Below, piece by piece: positions 1 through 11,858 of a stretch of DNA of 64,000 nt; positions within the stretch are counted from its first letter, which is position 1; the number at the start of each line of letters is the position of its first letter. The DNA lies in assembly GCA_039621445.1 (NCBI GenBank), contig CP154957.1:43783465-43847464 (forward strand), in the 5' to 3' direction. A model generated the notes under the pieces. The model was not told the DNA's origin, did not search any database, and saw only the letters and a list, made by a program, of their open reading frames with translations. This DNA comes from Euglena gracilis (lineage: Eukaryota; Euglenida; Euglenophyceae; Euglenales). The position numbers were made by a program, and so were the translations under genes.

Positions 1-345
1 TCGGGACTTGTTCCCGAACGGATGTTTCCGTCGCAGCGAGCGACCGCTGCTGCTGCGGACCGTGAACGGCGACCTGCTGGCGGGCGGCAGCAACGAGGCG
101 GACGTCCTCCTGGTGTTCAACGCGAGGAGCGAAGGAGAGAGGAGTAGAGGAGTGAAGAGGTGGCACAGCCAGATCACCGTCCATGACGGTGATATACGGT
201 GTGACCTGATTCTGGGTTACCCCTGGCTGAAGGAGCACAGGCTGGATGTGCAACCCTGGCGGGATGCGCTCTAGCTCCACGACGACCCCCGATGGGTCAT
301 CGCCGGCACCGAAGCAAGCCAGATCGCAGCGCTAAGCACACTTGG
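1..345 (+). pseudogene. LTR-retrotransposon aspartic-protease fragment
   Basis: The frame opening near base 8 reads a retropepsin-like C-terminal half. It contains LRTVNGDLLAGG, then DLILGYPWLKEH, the ILGxxWLxxH signature at the end of Gypsy-type pol proteases. A TAG at 272-274 interrupts it; the same frame stays open for about 30 more codons (HDDPRWVIAGTEASQIAAL). The catalytic DTG/DSG motif would lie left of the window, and no reverse transcriptase follows. I infer a decayed retroelement remnant. It could be a domesticated protease exon, but the in-frame stop and missing neighbours argue against that. Confidence 0.5.
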
Positions 346-1246
346 CTGGGCACATTTTTGGGTCGGTCAAAAAAAATGCAATTTTGGGTGATGGAAATGA
401 AGGTTTATGGGGACAGTTGAGCCACAATTCCCACCCGCATCCCCCCCCCCACGTGCCGAACCACCCCCAAACTCTCAAGCTGCAAAGAGGGATGCACAAC
501 TAAACAGGGCCAAAGGGTGACTCGTTTGGGACAAAAAAAAGGGAGGCCAAGACCCTGACCCCGGGGGCCATGCATGTAGTTATGCTGTGCACCCGCTGCA
601 TGATGCAAAAAGAATATCCGGTCCAAACCACTTTGTTGCATGTGTTTTTTTTCCTGGTACCCCCCCCCCCCCAAGGCAACCCACCGGACCCCACCGGACC
701 CCACCAGGGACCAAAAACCGGGGATGACTGTCCTTGCCTGTTTGGCATCACCAAAGAGGATTTTTGCCAGGGGAAATGAGAGGGGTGTATGGAATCTGCA
801 TCACATTCTCTTTGATTGCGTCATTTCTCATGTTCAGACTTTCATTTTGCAACTACGAATGATTATGGATCACTGTGGATAATTACAGATAGGACTTGAG
901 CTGCCAACGACGTATTTGGTAAATCCCAGGCTTGTCCAAACATGGTGGGTTGGATTGGCGATTGGTGATTGGTGATTGGATGGTGGGTGGGTTGGACCAA
1001 TCAAAATCGGGGTGAAGGGTCCAAATTTCAATCCCCTTTCGATGCAATTTGCAGCATTTTCCGCGTCCGAAAATGTCGCCTTTTTGCGAAGCTTGGATTC
1101 GCGGTTGGTGCAATTTGAACTCGCCGCTGACCCCCCCCCCCTCCACTGTCGGCGACCATTCCAATCGACATGGGAATTTTTTTTGGCGAGTCCATTTTCG
1201 GATACCCCAAAACGAAGCACTCCCCACCCTCGCCGCCAGCAGTCCG
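346..1246. other. Gene-free stretch with C runs
   Basis: No exon-like frame is seen. The stretch holds poly-C/poly-A runs (about 441-450, 660-672, 1131-1142) and a short GATTGGYGATTGG repeat near 953-985. Reading frames across it are broken by homopolymers. Confidence 0.5.
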
Positions 1247-1522
1247 ATGGCCCCAGCTCCGCGCCCCAAGCGGCCGAAGAAGCGGCCCACGCCGACCAGC
1301 CCGGCGGGGGTGGCGGGGGCCGCCGGGGCGGCGCGGGGGGCGGCGGGGCTGCGGCGGCCGCGGCGGAAGGGGAAGCGGCTGTCGGCGCGACTCAGCGCCC
1401 GCCTGCCGCTGCGGCCGGCCGCCGCCGCGGGGCCCGGCGGGGCGGGGCGGCGGAAGCAGCGAAAGAAGCCGAAGCGGAAGGCCGGCGGCGGGGCCAAGGC
1501 GAAGGCCGCGCCGCGCTTGTGA
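1247..1522 (+). CDS. Small Lys/Arg/Ala/Pro-rich basic protein
   Basis: A 91-codon open frame starts at ATG 1247, shortly after a CAG that could be a spliced-leader acceptor (GCCGCCAG, about 1233-1240), and ends at TGA 1520-1522. The protein is extremely basic and low in complexity. KRPKKRP and RRKQRKKPKRK patches flank Ala/Gly/Arg-rich segments, and the C-terminus is KAKAAPRL. Such composition is typical of linker-histone-like, nucleolar or ribosomal-extension proteins, but no domain is recognisable. The antisense frame is also open because the block is very GC-rich. I prefer the plus strand for its lysine clusters and clean start and stop. It could be the last exon of a longer gene. Confidence 0.45.
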   Translation: MAPAPRPKRPKKRPTPTSPAGVAGAAGAARGAAGLRRPRRKGKRLSARLSARLPLRPAAAAGPGGAGRRKQRKKPKRKAGGGAKAKAAPRL

Positions 1523-3264
1523 CGACGGCCCGACTGGGCTGGGTTTTCGGGGAACCCGTTGCCTCGTGCCCTGACGTCACTTCGAACTTCGTTACTGATT
1601 CACTTTGAATTTTTCTGCACGTGCTCACGCTCCCCAGGTTCAGGCGTTCGGTGTGTTGTTTGTTTTTGTGTTCAATCGAGGTCCGTGTTTCCACCTCGTT
1701 TCAGTCTGCCGCCACCCTTGCATCGTACGCTTTTCCTGCTGATTGCTCTTTTGCTATTTATTTTGCATTTTTTAATGATTTCTTCATCCATGTTTGCCCT
1801 GCTTCTTCCGAACGAAGCCCACCCCCCAAAATTTTAAATAATTTTTTCATCCACTCCCTCAGGAAACCTGATGGCAGCTTCCCATTCCCATTCTCCATCC
1901 AAGGATTTTTATCATTGTGAAGACTCGGGGGTCAACCAAGAGAATAAACTTCCACGAATAAAAACCCAATTGGATCGGCTGATACCTTCCTCGGGCATGC
2001 GCTCTGCTCCTTGCCCTCATGGACCCTTGCCTTGATTGCTGTGTGTTTTGCCCGTAGGCCCTTGCTTCTCGACTTTTCCGTTGAGGCCCAAATTTGAACT
2101 ATGTTCCCCCCATTTTGAGTAGATGTGCATCCGGCACGTGCCCCCGCGATGGCCCTTTAAGACATGAAGGGGGGAACACACTTGTCCACAAACGCCCTCG
2201 CGGGGGCCGGGGTGGGGGAAGCGGGGGGGCCCCTGTCGGAAAACTTCGCCCGCCATTTCCGGCGGCGCAGCATTACCATGCAAGGCCCCAAAACGCCTTT
2301 ACACACTCCACATACCCCCGGCCTCTCCAGACCATTCGGGCTCCGCGCACTCTGGGGGTGAGATCCTGCTTTGTGCGCCGGCTGTTTTGCTGTGTTTGTG
2401 CTCTTCTTGGCGGGGTGCTTCTTACTGCGACTTTGGTGCCGGAGTTGACGCGACGCGGACTTGGCGAGGGTGAGCCGCAGTGGCTCCCCGGCCTTTTGAG
2501 GTATGTGGGCTCGTTTTCGCACTCCCTCGAGGCAAACCGACAAGGGGGGAAGGACACCGAGGGCGAAGCGCAAAGACCTTTTGAGCAAAGTGCAAAGTGC
2601 GGAGCCCGAGGTGCCCGCCCCCCCTTGAGGGGGATGCTGTCCTTTTTTGGGTGGGTAGGTGAGCTCACCCCCCCTCTTGTGCTCCGCCCTCATGGTCACT
2701 TCCTCCCTTGTCAGACTTCCCGGGAGTACTCGACCGTTTTGGCCAAAAACGGGGGCTTGGCCGTTTTTCAGCCTTCTTTTGGGGGGAAATGTATTTTTTT
2801 TGAGAATTGCCAAAAACGGATTGGGAACTGCACGGACCCACCCGGGGACCCAAACCAACGGTGGGCCGGGCCGCCGGGCGCCGGCCGGTCCGGGCTGGGC
2901 CGGGCTGGGCCGGGCTGGGCCGGGCTGGACCACCCAAAAAACCAAGACTACCGGCAAAGAGGATTTTACCCCGCCAGGTTTTTTGCCCGCGGGCTTCCTT
3001 TGCGCGTTTGTCTTTGTTACCTGAATACCTTCCGGGGCTGGGTGTGCTCACCTTTGCTTTGTGCTTCGTGGGCCCTTCCCTCTCTGGCTCCCACGTGGTC
3101 CCGGAATGCATTCAGGAGTCCGTTGGAAGAGGGCTCCTTTTCTGACCAAGCTTTCTCCCCGCACACATGACGATTTGCCGACAATGGAAGTTGTGGAATG
3201 CAACTGAATTTGAATGTGAAGACGAGTGCTCCGCTCTGGCAATCCCGCGGCCGCCGCAATGTTG
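1523..3264. other. 3' flank and intergenic DNA
   Basis: AATAAA-like hexamers occur at about 1943 and 1959, downstream of the basic-protein frame. Around 2890-2930 there is a short tandem GGGCTGGGCC repeat. Long frames here lie in GC-skewed DNA, match nothing I know, and show no exon borders. Confidence 0.4.
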
Positions 3265-6200
3265 CTAGGGAACTGCCAGCACCTGCAGATCAGAGACCGC
3301 CAGCACCGCGGAGTCCTGTATCAGCCGCGCGTACCACGTCGGCCTCCCCTCCACCTCGAAGAAGTCGCCCCAGCTGGTGGCCGCCACGGCGGTGTGCCCG
3401 ACTGAAGAGAGAGCCAAAGCGACATTGGACCCCAATCATCCACTGAAAGACCTTTCTATACTTGGGGTGCGGCGGATCGAACCCGCTTACCAGATCGATC
3501 CAGGTCAGTGATCAAAGCAAAAGCTGCTGCCCCTTCATAGAACTTTCCGGTTTGTTTGGGTGTGCAAATCTTTTGAAATGAAAAATAAGTAGAAGATGAA
3601 AGATTTTGCAATGAAAAATTAATGAAATTCAACTTTTTAAATGGGCAGTCCATTTCCATAAAAAAAAAGCATGCTTTTCAATCTTGACTGGGGGGGGATA
3701 TGCAACAAAGCTCCTCAAAATATGCAATGCAAACAAAAAATATGCAAGCCGCACGCAAATTCCCCAGGAGCTCCCCGGCCGGGGCTGTACTCTTTTTCAC
3801 TGGAGAGGACTTAGAAAACTTTCATTTGCTCCAAAAATGCAACCTTGAAAGAAAATGTGATGCAAACTTGTGAAGTGATATGGTTGGTTTGCCTGGTTGC
3901 ATCCACTTATATTTCATTATCAACTGATGCTTACATGAAATTGGTCCAAAAAGGTCAGGCATACAACCTCCAGTTGTCTGAAAGTGGAGCAATTTTGCCT
4001 GTGCAAATGCCTGAACAAAATCAGAAAGAGAAAATATGTAAAAAAATGCAAAAAAAAATGCGACTGTTCACAAATTTTTCATTGTGCAAAAAAATGCATA
4101 TTTTCAAGATTTTCGGTTATGCAAAAAAAAATGAAAATGATGCAACTTGCACATCCCCCCCCCCTGCTTGACTGCCTGCTGTGGGCGCTGGGTGCTCAAA
4201 GCTGGTGGCCTGATTGCCAGGTGTTGGAAAAACTATTGTTTTAATTGTTGACAACGGTTGGCATTGCTCAGCCAAAATTTGGCCCAAAACTGCCCAAAAG
4301 TGCCATTTTTTGGCCACTGTTTTTGAAAAATTCTTGGCGCGTTATCTTTCGGTCTGGGCTGGCCCGAACTTTATTTTAGCGGACCCGGATGGAAAAAAGG
4401 TGCTGGCTGGCTGGCTGGACCCCCACGGGAAGGGTTTCCCCTGGCTTAAGTAAAACCCTGCCTCGAACCATGGAGCACACCTGAGGAGGATTGCAAGTCC
4501 CCAGCGTTGGGCAGCCGCTGGGTTTGTGCGACCTCCGGAGGATGGTCCGTCGGCAGCAACCACGATCTGGGAATTGCAATACCAGCCTTCGTCGCAAAAG
4601 GTGGGGCAATCCATCATTTCGCTGCTCAAGCTCTCCCCTCTGGCGTTCCTGGAGGTTTCCAATGGCCACACAAACGTTTTCTCACTGTCGAAAGTGTGAT
4701 AAATTAACAACGTGTCACGCCTTTGAATGCACAGGTTCTTCTTCAAATCCAGCCCCCTTCATTGATTCAACACCCCCAAAAAACCACGCCCCCGATCCGA
4801 CCAAACAAAAATCAGAAAATAAGGCTCCAGCCAGCGGTAGTGGAAAATAAATGACATTGAAACTTACGAGGGGACACCCGGAGGGGATTACAATGGGTGG
4901 GGGGCCTTTTGGGGGGGGGTTGACGCACTGGGGCCCTGAAAATCATCATTCGTTAGGGGGCTTTGCTCCCCATTACAATTGCTTTGCATTAATATTTCAC
5001 AGTATTCTTGGATTCGTTGCACGACTTTTCATTGAGAACTTTTTTCTTAACCCCAGACAATTCCAGAAACAGGAGCATTATGAGGAACATTGTCTGGGGG
5101 CTATTCCATAAACCCTAAATCGAGAGGAAAACCACGTTTTTGGGCACATTAAAAAAAAACAGCCTGAAAAACCTAAAAAGTTTTGTCCTGACCCCCACGA
5201 ACTGGCCAAATTTTCTTGGTAAATATTGGTACCCCCCCCCCTCAACGTGGGCTCTTCCTTTGGTGTCAAAGGCGCCTGCGGGGGGGGGGGGGCTGGATCA
5301 GCCGTGCTTGGCCTCCAGCTCCTCCACCACCGCAATGGCAGCCCAGCTCTTCAGCTGCCGCACCGCCGCGACGTCCCCGTGGAGGTGGTCACCAACGTAC
5401 ACCATCCGTGCCGTGCCGGGGGCCAGCGGCGACCTGCTGGCCACCACGTGCTCGCCCCCTGCACCCAGAGTACAGCGGAAGGTTCGAGTGGGGGTTGCAC
5501 ACTAACTGTTTGTGTGGAAAGAAAATTGGCCGGATATCTCCCTGCGCCGGGGAATGCAGGGCCTCCCCACTGTTAAGTGAACCCTGGCATGGCTTGCGGC
5601 ACAGAGCAATACTCAGGGGGAAACGTGCTGGTCTCAAACCTGGGGGGGGGGGCGACCTGTAGAAGCCCAGAACGGGTTTGGAGGAATTTCCCCCCTCAAT
5701 GGCAGGTTGCCTGTACAGGTTAAAAAAAAACAAAGCTGTGAAACCACCTAGGGTGCAAGTAGGGCTAACGAAACTTGTACGCGCAGTGTTATGAATACGC
5801 CCCTTTCCAATGAGCACAGAACAGGCCACACCCTCCTGGTCCAGGCCGTCAATCATCCCCATGGCGATGTCGTGGACCCGCTCACGATTGTGGGCCTCAG
5901 CTTCCGGGCCACCGGGGGCCACCACCTCGAACTTCAACTTCTGCGAAACAGAATCGGGAGACAAGAAAGCGGTGAGGGTTTTGGGTGCCAGGTATAATGA
6001 TGTTCAAAACGATTGCAGTTGCGCAATTGCAGAAATGGACCCAGCCAACCACCTGTTAAGTGTGAGTTTTGCTGAGATGCACATCACCCCTGAAAAATCA
6101 TGGTTGACGGAGATGGAAAGTCTGTCGGTATCACAGAATTTCATATGGCGTGGTCTGGTCAGGGTACTAAATGTGGGGTGGGTGCGGACCCTCCTCCCTG

Positions 6201-9200
6201 TACAAAAAAAAAATCCTGGCACAGTCCACCAGGAACTTTATGGGACTGGAATATTGGGAACAATGGGCCGGGAAATATGTGGGAAAAAATTCACTTCCCC
6301 AGCGCTTCGAAGAAAAATCATTGGTTCTGGGGGTTCCACTTTGGGGGTGCCCCAAGGCTCTAAGATCGAAATTTGGACTTCGACAGCTGGGGTGCCCTGG
6401 ACCAAGGTGTCCCCCAGAGCATACAAGGCACACGTGCCCGGCATGTGTGTTTGGGGGGTGTCTACAGGATCAAGGTGTTGCCTTTGAAGAGTCAGAGGAA
6501 GCTCAGGGCCAGACATCCACTTAGTGTGTTCACAAAGACTCCGGTGAACACAAACTTGTGTTTTTTTTGGTAAACACAAGTGAACACATAAAAAACCTGG
6601 TGAACATATCAACACAGAAAAAATTATGGAACACAAAAAAATTGATAAAATAATCATACACATCCAAATTTGCTGAAAGCCCCCCCCCCCGGGGGGGGGG
6701 TCCAGCTCAGAGGCTGGAAAATTTGGGCTGCCTGGAAAAGGTTACTGGCTGACCCCCCCCTCCCCATAGCTGAACTGCGAAAAATATGTTATCTTTACCT
6801 TTGGGCGGCTGTAAAATTATTAAAAGCTCATGGATGGGAGTCCAAGGCCGGAAAAAGGCTGTTGGCTGCAAAAAGGCTGCTGGCTGGCTGGACCCAAGCT
6901 CCTGGGGGATGGGGACGGGAACAGGAAGAATATCTGAGGAGAGGTGAAAAAATGTTCATTTGCCGCTGTACTGTGACTGCCACTTTGTTTTCAAAACGTT
7001 GATTTTGGGTGAACATGGGTGAACACAAAATTGTTTTTGGTGAACACAGGTGGGCATAATTCGTCTTGTGGTGGACACAAATGAACATAAAATTTTCCTT
7101 GTGGTGAACACATGATACACAACAAAAAAAACAAAAAAATTCGGTGAACACACTAACTGCTTAGAGTATTGCACTATACTTCAATCGCCGAATTTTTTTA
7201 ACCCAGTAGATCCATCCATTTGCTGCCACTGAACTGCGCTTCATTCCTTCAATGAAAACAGGGTTTTAATGGTAAAGGTTGACATCTGTATTCGGTGTTG
7301 ATCTCACAGGCGCAAATATCCATGCCATGCCCGATTTGGGCTCGGAAGGGGCGCCCTTTTGTCGTATTTCAATTCTGAATAATTAAACGTGTGCATTTTC
7401 ACTCTGTTCTCCCACTGTTAAAATTTGAAAAATAAATAGTTTTGGTCCACCTGCGCAACTGCGCGGATGAAGCATCTCAATCTGGTTCACTGCGAGAAAG
7501 AATAAAGATTACCGATGAAAAGAGATAAAGAGAGCATTAGAGAACTATGCCACTTGTAATTGATGGAATACTAGTTGAATGTGTAAATGCACTCCTTTCG
7601 TAACTGACTTTGCAATCCTTCACAAGGTTGCAGGGCTTCAGAAAGCAGGGTATCTTTTGGGGAATCTCAAATTTCCAGGGGTCACACCCAGGGGAAACAA
7701 AACTAGACGTCATGTTGCGTGATTACATGATTTTTGTTATTCACCCTGGTTCCACGCCACAGAAATGGAGGTGATCCACATATGGCGGGCCGCCGTGTTA
7801 CCAGCAGTTCAAAAATCGGAATCCAAACCTCGGTGAATATAAAAATAAGAAGTTGCAAGTGTGTCAAGTGTGCCACAGAAGCCAAACGTCACACAGAACT
7901 TTGAAGTCACCAAAGCAGCAGCGGCCCCCAGGGCTGCACCTGTGGCACGTTGCTTGTGACATGCCCCGCCTCGTCCAGGGAGATTTCGGTGGCCGCCCTG
8001 GCCTTCAACGTGTCTGCCAGTGCCTGAGAGGGGGGGAGCAGTGGCTGCGACGACTGGTCCATCAGCCAGGGTCTAATATGCGGGCAAGCGGGGGTGTGGT
8101 GTGGTCCGAACCCCCTCCCCCTGCGGTCGAGGGGAGGAGGACGGGGGGGGGGGCACCCCCACGCACTGCACGAGGCACCGGGAACTCAGATGCAGTTCCT
8201 CACCCAGGGTCATGGCGGACGCAGCGGCGCGGACCTGCAGCGCGGCCGCGTTGCCTCCGGCCAGGATCCCTTGGGACGGGCGGAGCGCCGTGACGGGGTC
8301 GCCCTTCCGCACCTGAGCCGGGGCGGGTCCGAAGGAGGCCAGGGGGAGACGGTGAGACTGGCAGCCTCGGACGGCACGTCTCGGGCCTCAACCCTGACTG
8401 AACGGCTGCAGGGCAGTGAGAGCCGGAAAGCCCAGTGCATAGACAGAGGGAAGGGGCGGGGGGTGGACACTTTTCCCGGGCCCAAACCCACCCATCCGCT
8501 TTTTCTGAAAACCCACCCACCCACATACCCCCCTGGAGTCATCCCACCCACCCACCCAAAACCCACCCAAAATGGGCCGAAATCCCTTGAAAACCATATG
8601 TGGCTCGTCCTTCGGCCGGGCAAAAAGATGATCCCTGGCGCGCCGCACCTCTGGGTGTGGGGGGGGGGGCAGTGGCCCCAACCCACCCCCTCACTCTCAA
8701 AAACCACCAACCATACATCTCTCTAAGGACCCCGGGGGGGGGTTGCTGGGCTAGGGCTAGAAATTTGGGCTGGCTAGAAATTTGGGCTGGCTAGCCCGCC
8801 CCCCCCCCCGGGGGGGGGGGGAGCTGGACCCCGGCTGGACCCGAACCGGGGCGAGCTGGACTGAAATCGGAAAAATGCCCAAAAATGACCTGCAGAACAC
8901 AGTTTTGAAAAAATGATGCATCTGAAACCCCCCAAAAATGCCCCAAACGCCCCCCAAACCCCATTTTTGGCCACTTTTGAACACAGTCTTTCAAAAAATT
9001 TCGGCGCTTTGCGCCGAAAAATTTTGGGCTGGACCCCCAAAAAAGGGGCTGGCTAGCTGGGCTAGCAGCACCCCCCCCGGGGGGGGGGGTGCTGCTGCGG
9101 CTGGGCTGGGCCCAAATCGGGGCTGGCTGCAGCCGCCCCCCCCCCGGGGGGGGGGTTCGCAAAACCTTAGAGAGATGTATGCCACCAACCCTCTGAGGGG

Positions 9201-11858
9201 GTGGGGTCACACAGGTGGTAAGGTAAGCGAATCCTTCACCGGGTGGCATTAGGTGCATCGCCATTCACCCTGGCAACGACGATGGTAACAAAAATGTGCT
9301 TTGTCCTGCCTCCGAAATTCAACTGGTAGCTGTTGTTGCAGTGGGGTGGGGAAGGACCTGCCGGTCCGGGGAGATGTCCACCTCCACAAAAGGCTGCACG
9401 GAGGTGAAGAAGCTTGGTTTGACGGTGTTGACCAAAATGACGTCGAACAGGGACCTGCCAGGGTTGGGCGAGGGGGGGGGGCACGGCTGTCTGAGGTGAG
9501 GCATGCGGGAACGGTGGATTCACCGCACACGACGATACACCCGTCGAAAACCTCCGGGCAAAATTGTCTGCTTCCACCCGTCTGTGGGTTCCATTGGCCA
9601 GTCCATTCCATACCCTCTCGCAATCCCATGCCGCTGCGGGGCCAAGGCGAGGCTCGCCCCTTGTCTTGGTCCCCATGAGACGCCCGCCACACCGCCAGTC
9701 TGCCCCGAAGGTCCATTCCATGGTGAGGGCAGCGTAGTCCAGCTGGGAGTTGGTGCACAAGAACAGCCGCTGGCCCCGGGCCCGCAGTGGCAGGCTTCTG
9801 TTGAAGACCCGGGGGGGGGGGGGGGGGGGGTCCCCCACCCACCCAAGGGGGAGGCAAAATCAGGTTGTCACATGGGATTTCCCCAAAAATGTCGCTGGTT
9901 TGCGCCGAAACCCATTCCCCAGCCTCCAGCATGGGCCCCTTCCCGGGGGGGGGGGGGTCCGGTCGGCCCTGGACCCCCCGGGGGGTCTTTAATTTAAAAA
10001 GAAGCCTGTGCAGCGCCTCCAGCCACCGCCGCAGCCCCGGCCGCGGCTCCAGGTACCTGTGGCGCGGAGGGGCCCGCCAGCCCCGCTGAGAGAGGGCCGG
10101 CTGAGCGGCCACCGCGAGGGGAGGGCGTTGGATGCCCGGCTGCGGGGGCAGGGCCAGGGGGGCCCACCCCTTCCTTTGCCGCTGGAGCTGTCGGCGGCGA
10201 GTGACACTGCAAAACGGTTTGATCCACTGGTGGGGAGGGGGCCCGCCCCCCACCGCCGCCCAAGCGCTGGGAAAGGCACACCGGCCGGGGGCCGCCTCGA
10301 GGGCGGGGAAGTACCCGCCCGTGCGGGCCCCGAAGTTGGTCCAGTCGAAGAGGTGGTTGAACGCCTCGAACACGTCCGGGACGAAGGAGTAGGGGGCGGT
10401 GCCAGGGCTCCACGGGAATCCCCGAAACCACATGGGCGGTGGGTGCGGGAGTCGACCCCCCCCCCCGAGGGGGACTGCGAACCCTTGTGCAGAAGCCTGG
10501 TCGCTCATCACCAGACTGAATTTGGGTGTATTTGGTGAGCAGGGCGTTTTTTTTTAACGGCCCCCCCCCCCCCCCCCCGGGGGGGTCCAGCTTGCTGACC
10601 CCCCCCTGCAGGAAGGCCTGGTGGGGGGGTCGACCCCCCAACCACCACAGCATTTTCACAGATTTTTCAACAAATTTTTCCCGGCGCCTTTCCTGGCAAC
10701 CCCCCAAAAAATACAGGAGGAGGAGAACACATCCTCCTGTATTTCCTCCCAGAAATGCAGGAGGTGGTGGGGGAGACCACCACTATGCAGGGGTTGGGGG
10801 GGTCAACCCCCCCCCCCCACCACCCTGGCTGTTTGGCCGATTCCCGTTCTGCCCTGCCCCCCTGAGGGTCCGGGCCGGAACTGGGTTTGACCCGGGGTAA
10901 AACTGAGTTCCAAAAAATCGAAACTGCAAAAATGTCCCAAAAAATGCCTCCTCTTGTGGGTGGGGGGGAGTCCGACCACCCCCCACCAGGCCAACCTGTA
11001 CAGCCCTAAGCACCGCTGCCGCCGGCGGCGTGGTCCGCCAGGTCCACCAGCCGGGCGGTCAGTGGGATGCCCGGCAGGTCAAAATACGACAGGAATTCGG
11101 TGAAAGAATCGTGCCTGGGACCGGTGGCAGGGGGGCAGCCGTTATCCAACACCAAACAGCAGCATCGCAGCCGCGCGGGAGCAGGGAGAGCTGACGGCAC
11201 GCCAAAGCAGAAAACCCGGCAGACGTCAAACATCCGATGAAAGGCACAGGCGGCACACCGTTTCCGAGCTTGGAGGGTGGGGAACGCCCACCACGGGGCC
11301 GCGCCGTACTCCGCCTCCAGCTCCGCCGCCGTCAGCCGGCGGTGGCAGCCGTGCCACGCCACCGCCACACGGCCCTCGGCGTCCAGCTTGAGGTGGTGGC
11401 CCGTCGTGTGCTCGAACACCACGCCCTTCTGGACGCAGCCCGCGTGCAGCCCTGCGACGCACACGCGGGGAGGATGGACAACTGTACCCTGAGGGGCTGG
11501 GTGCCACTTAAGTGATTCAGCGTGGTGCCTGCAGGTGGGCGGGCATGGGCGGGGCGGGGGACGTCTGCACGCCTCGCAGGGCAGCGGGGTAGCCCTTCTG
11601 GGTCACGAGGTACTCCGCCAGCAGGTCGTACACCATCTCGGTGAGGAGCGGCAGGCGGTACCGGACGGCAGCAGGCGTCGCTCGGGCGAGCGCACCCTCC
11701 CCGGGGTGGGGGGGGGGCAGGGGCCAGGCTGCCCCATCCCCGGCAAGCGGAGCCTGGGGAAGCGTGCAGTCCACGTCGAAGCCGATCCAGTCGGCCTCCG
11801 CCAGGGAGAAGCTGGGGTCGTACGTCACACGGGCGGGTGAGGGGGAGGAGGCGGCCAT
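3265..11858 (-). CDS. NT5DC1-like HAD 5'-nucleotidase domain protein, 12 exons
   Basis: Exons (high to low): 11858-11573, 11451-11259, 11114-11014, about 10474-10282, 10056-10012, 9785-9693, 9454-9358, 8312-8235, 8023-7961, 5940-5832, 5458-5303, 3401-3265 (TAG). They sum to 517 codons. The order matches the 5'-nucleotidase domain family: N-terminal HAD motif GFDVDCTL; YLVTQKGY; FLSYFDLPG; GGYFPALEAAPGR joined to YLEPRP; LEALRARGQRLFLCTNS (HAD motif II); LFDVILVNTVKPSFF; GILAGGNAAAL; VYVGDHLHGDVAA (motif III/IV aspartates); C-terminal WGDFFEVEGRPTW. Most junctions are GT-AG; exons 1/2 and 11/12 look GC-AG. Exons 5/6 are joined by a nonconventional intron (9786-10011). Exons 9-10 add about 55 residues that I do not recall from animal members. 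The start ATG follows a CAG about 24 nt upstream, a possible spliced-leader acceptor. The exon 4 start is the weakest border. Substrate unknown; a phosphatase or nucleotidase role is family knowledge. Confidence 0.85.
6535..7160. repeat. Dispersed GGTGAACACA repeat split by an element-like body
   Basis: The motif GGTGAACACA and close variants recur about ten times at 6540-6625 and 7008-7150. Between them (about 6670-6930) is a body like the CAGG-ended elements: a poly-C/poly-G pair, then GTCCAGC, GGCTGG and GGCTGGCTGGACCC motifs. This suggests a short-repeat array interrupted by an insertion, inside an intron of the nucleotidase gene. Confidence 0.4.
8712..9181. mobile_element. MITE-like element, TIR CATACATCTCTCTAAGG, perfect 8-bp TSD
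   Basis: The left end CATACATCTCTCTAAGG (8712) is mirrored by CCTTAGAGAGATGTATG (ends 9181). Both sides carry the duplication CCACCAAC (8704-8711 and 9182-9189). Inside are paired poly-C/poly-G tracts, GGCTGGCTAG blocks and the GGCGCTTTGCGCC hairpin. No transposase frame is present, so it is non-autonomous. It lies in the intron between exons 7 and 8 (counting from the stop, 6 and 5) of the nucleotidase gene. Its end is CATAC rather than CAGG. Confidence 0.85.
9791..10008. mobile_element. Inverted-repeat nonconventional intron in the nucleotidase gene
   Basis: Left end CAGGCTTCTGTTGAAGACCC and right end GGGTCTTTAATTT...GAAGCCTG form imperfect terminal inverted repeats of about 20 bp around poly-G and poly-C tracts. 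On the gene strand, removing 9786-10011 (3 nt before CAG to 5 nt after CTG) joins the codons for RWLEAL to RARGQRLFLCTNS, restoring a conserved stretch of the NT5DC family. Flanks share only part of an 8-bp duplication (gcgctgca / ccactgcg), so the insertion is probably older. Confidence 0.75.
10611..10860. mobile_element. Decayed copy of the TTCCCGTTCTGCCCTG-ended element
   Basis: The right end TTCCCGTTCTGCCCTG (to about 10858) and the left AAGGCCTGGTGGGGGGGTCGACC match the better-preserved copies at 37022 and 56543. The outer left terminus is lost, and the inside is shortened and contains a small ACAGGAGGA/TCCTCCTGT hairpin near 10711-10740. It lies in intron 3 of the nucleotidase gene. Confidence 0.5.

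Noticed and set aside
2094-3170. 358-codon plus-strand open frame
   Set aside because: Composition follows GC-rich and GGGCTGGGCC repeat DNA. No domain is seen, other frames are equally open, and there are no exon borders.
3455-3525. tRNA-like segment on the minus strand (GCGGGTTCGATCCGC arm, D-arm-like AGCTTTTGCT)
   Set aside because: The T-stem does not pair when GTTCGATC is aligned to positions 53-60, the acceptor ends mismatch, and the anticodon arm has no 5-bp stem. At best a decayed tRNA-derived repeat.
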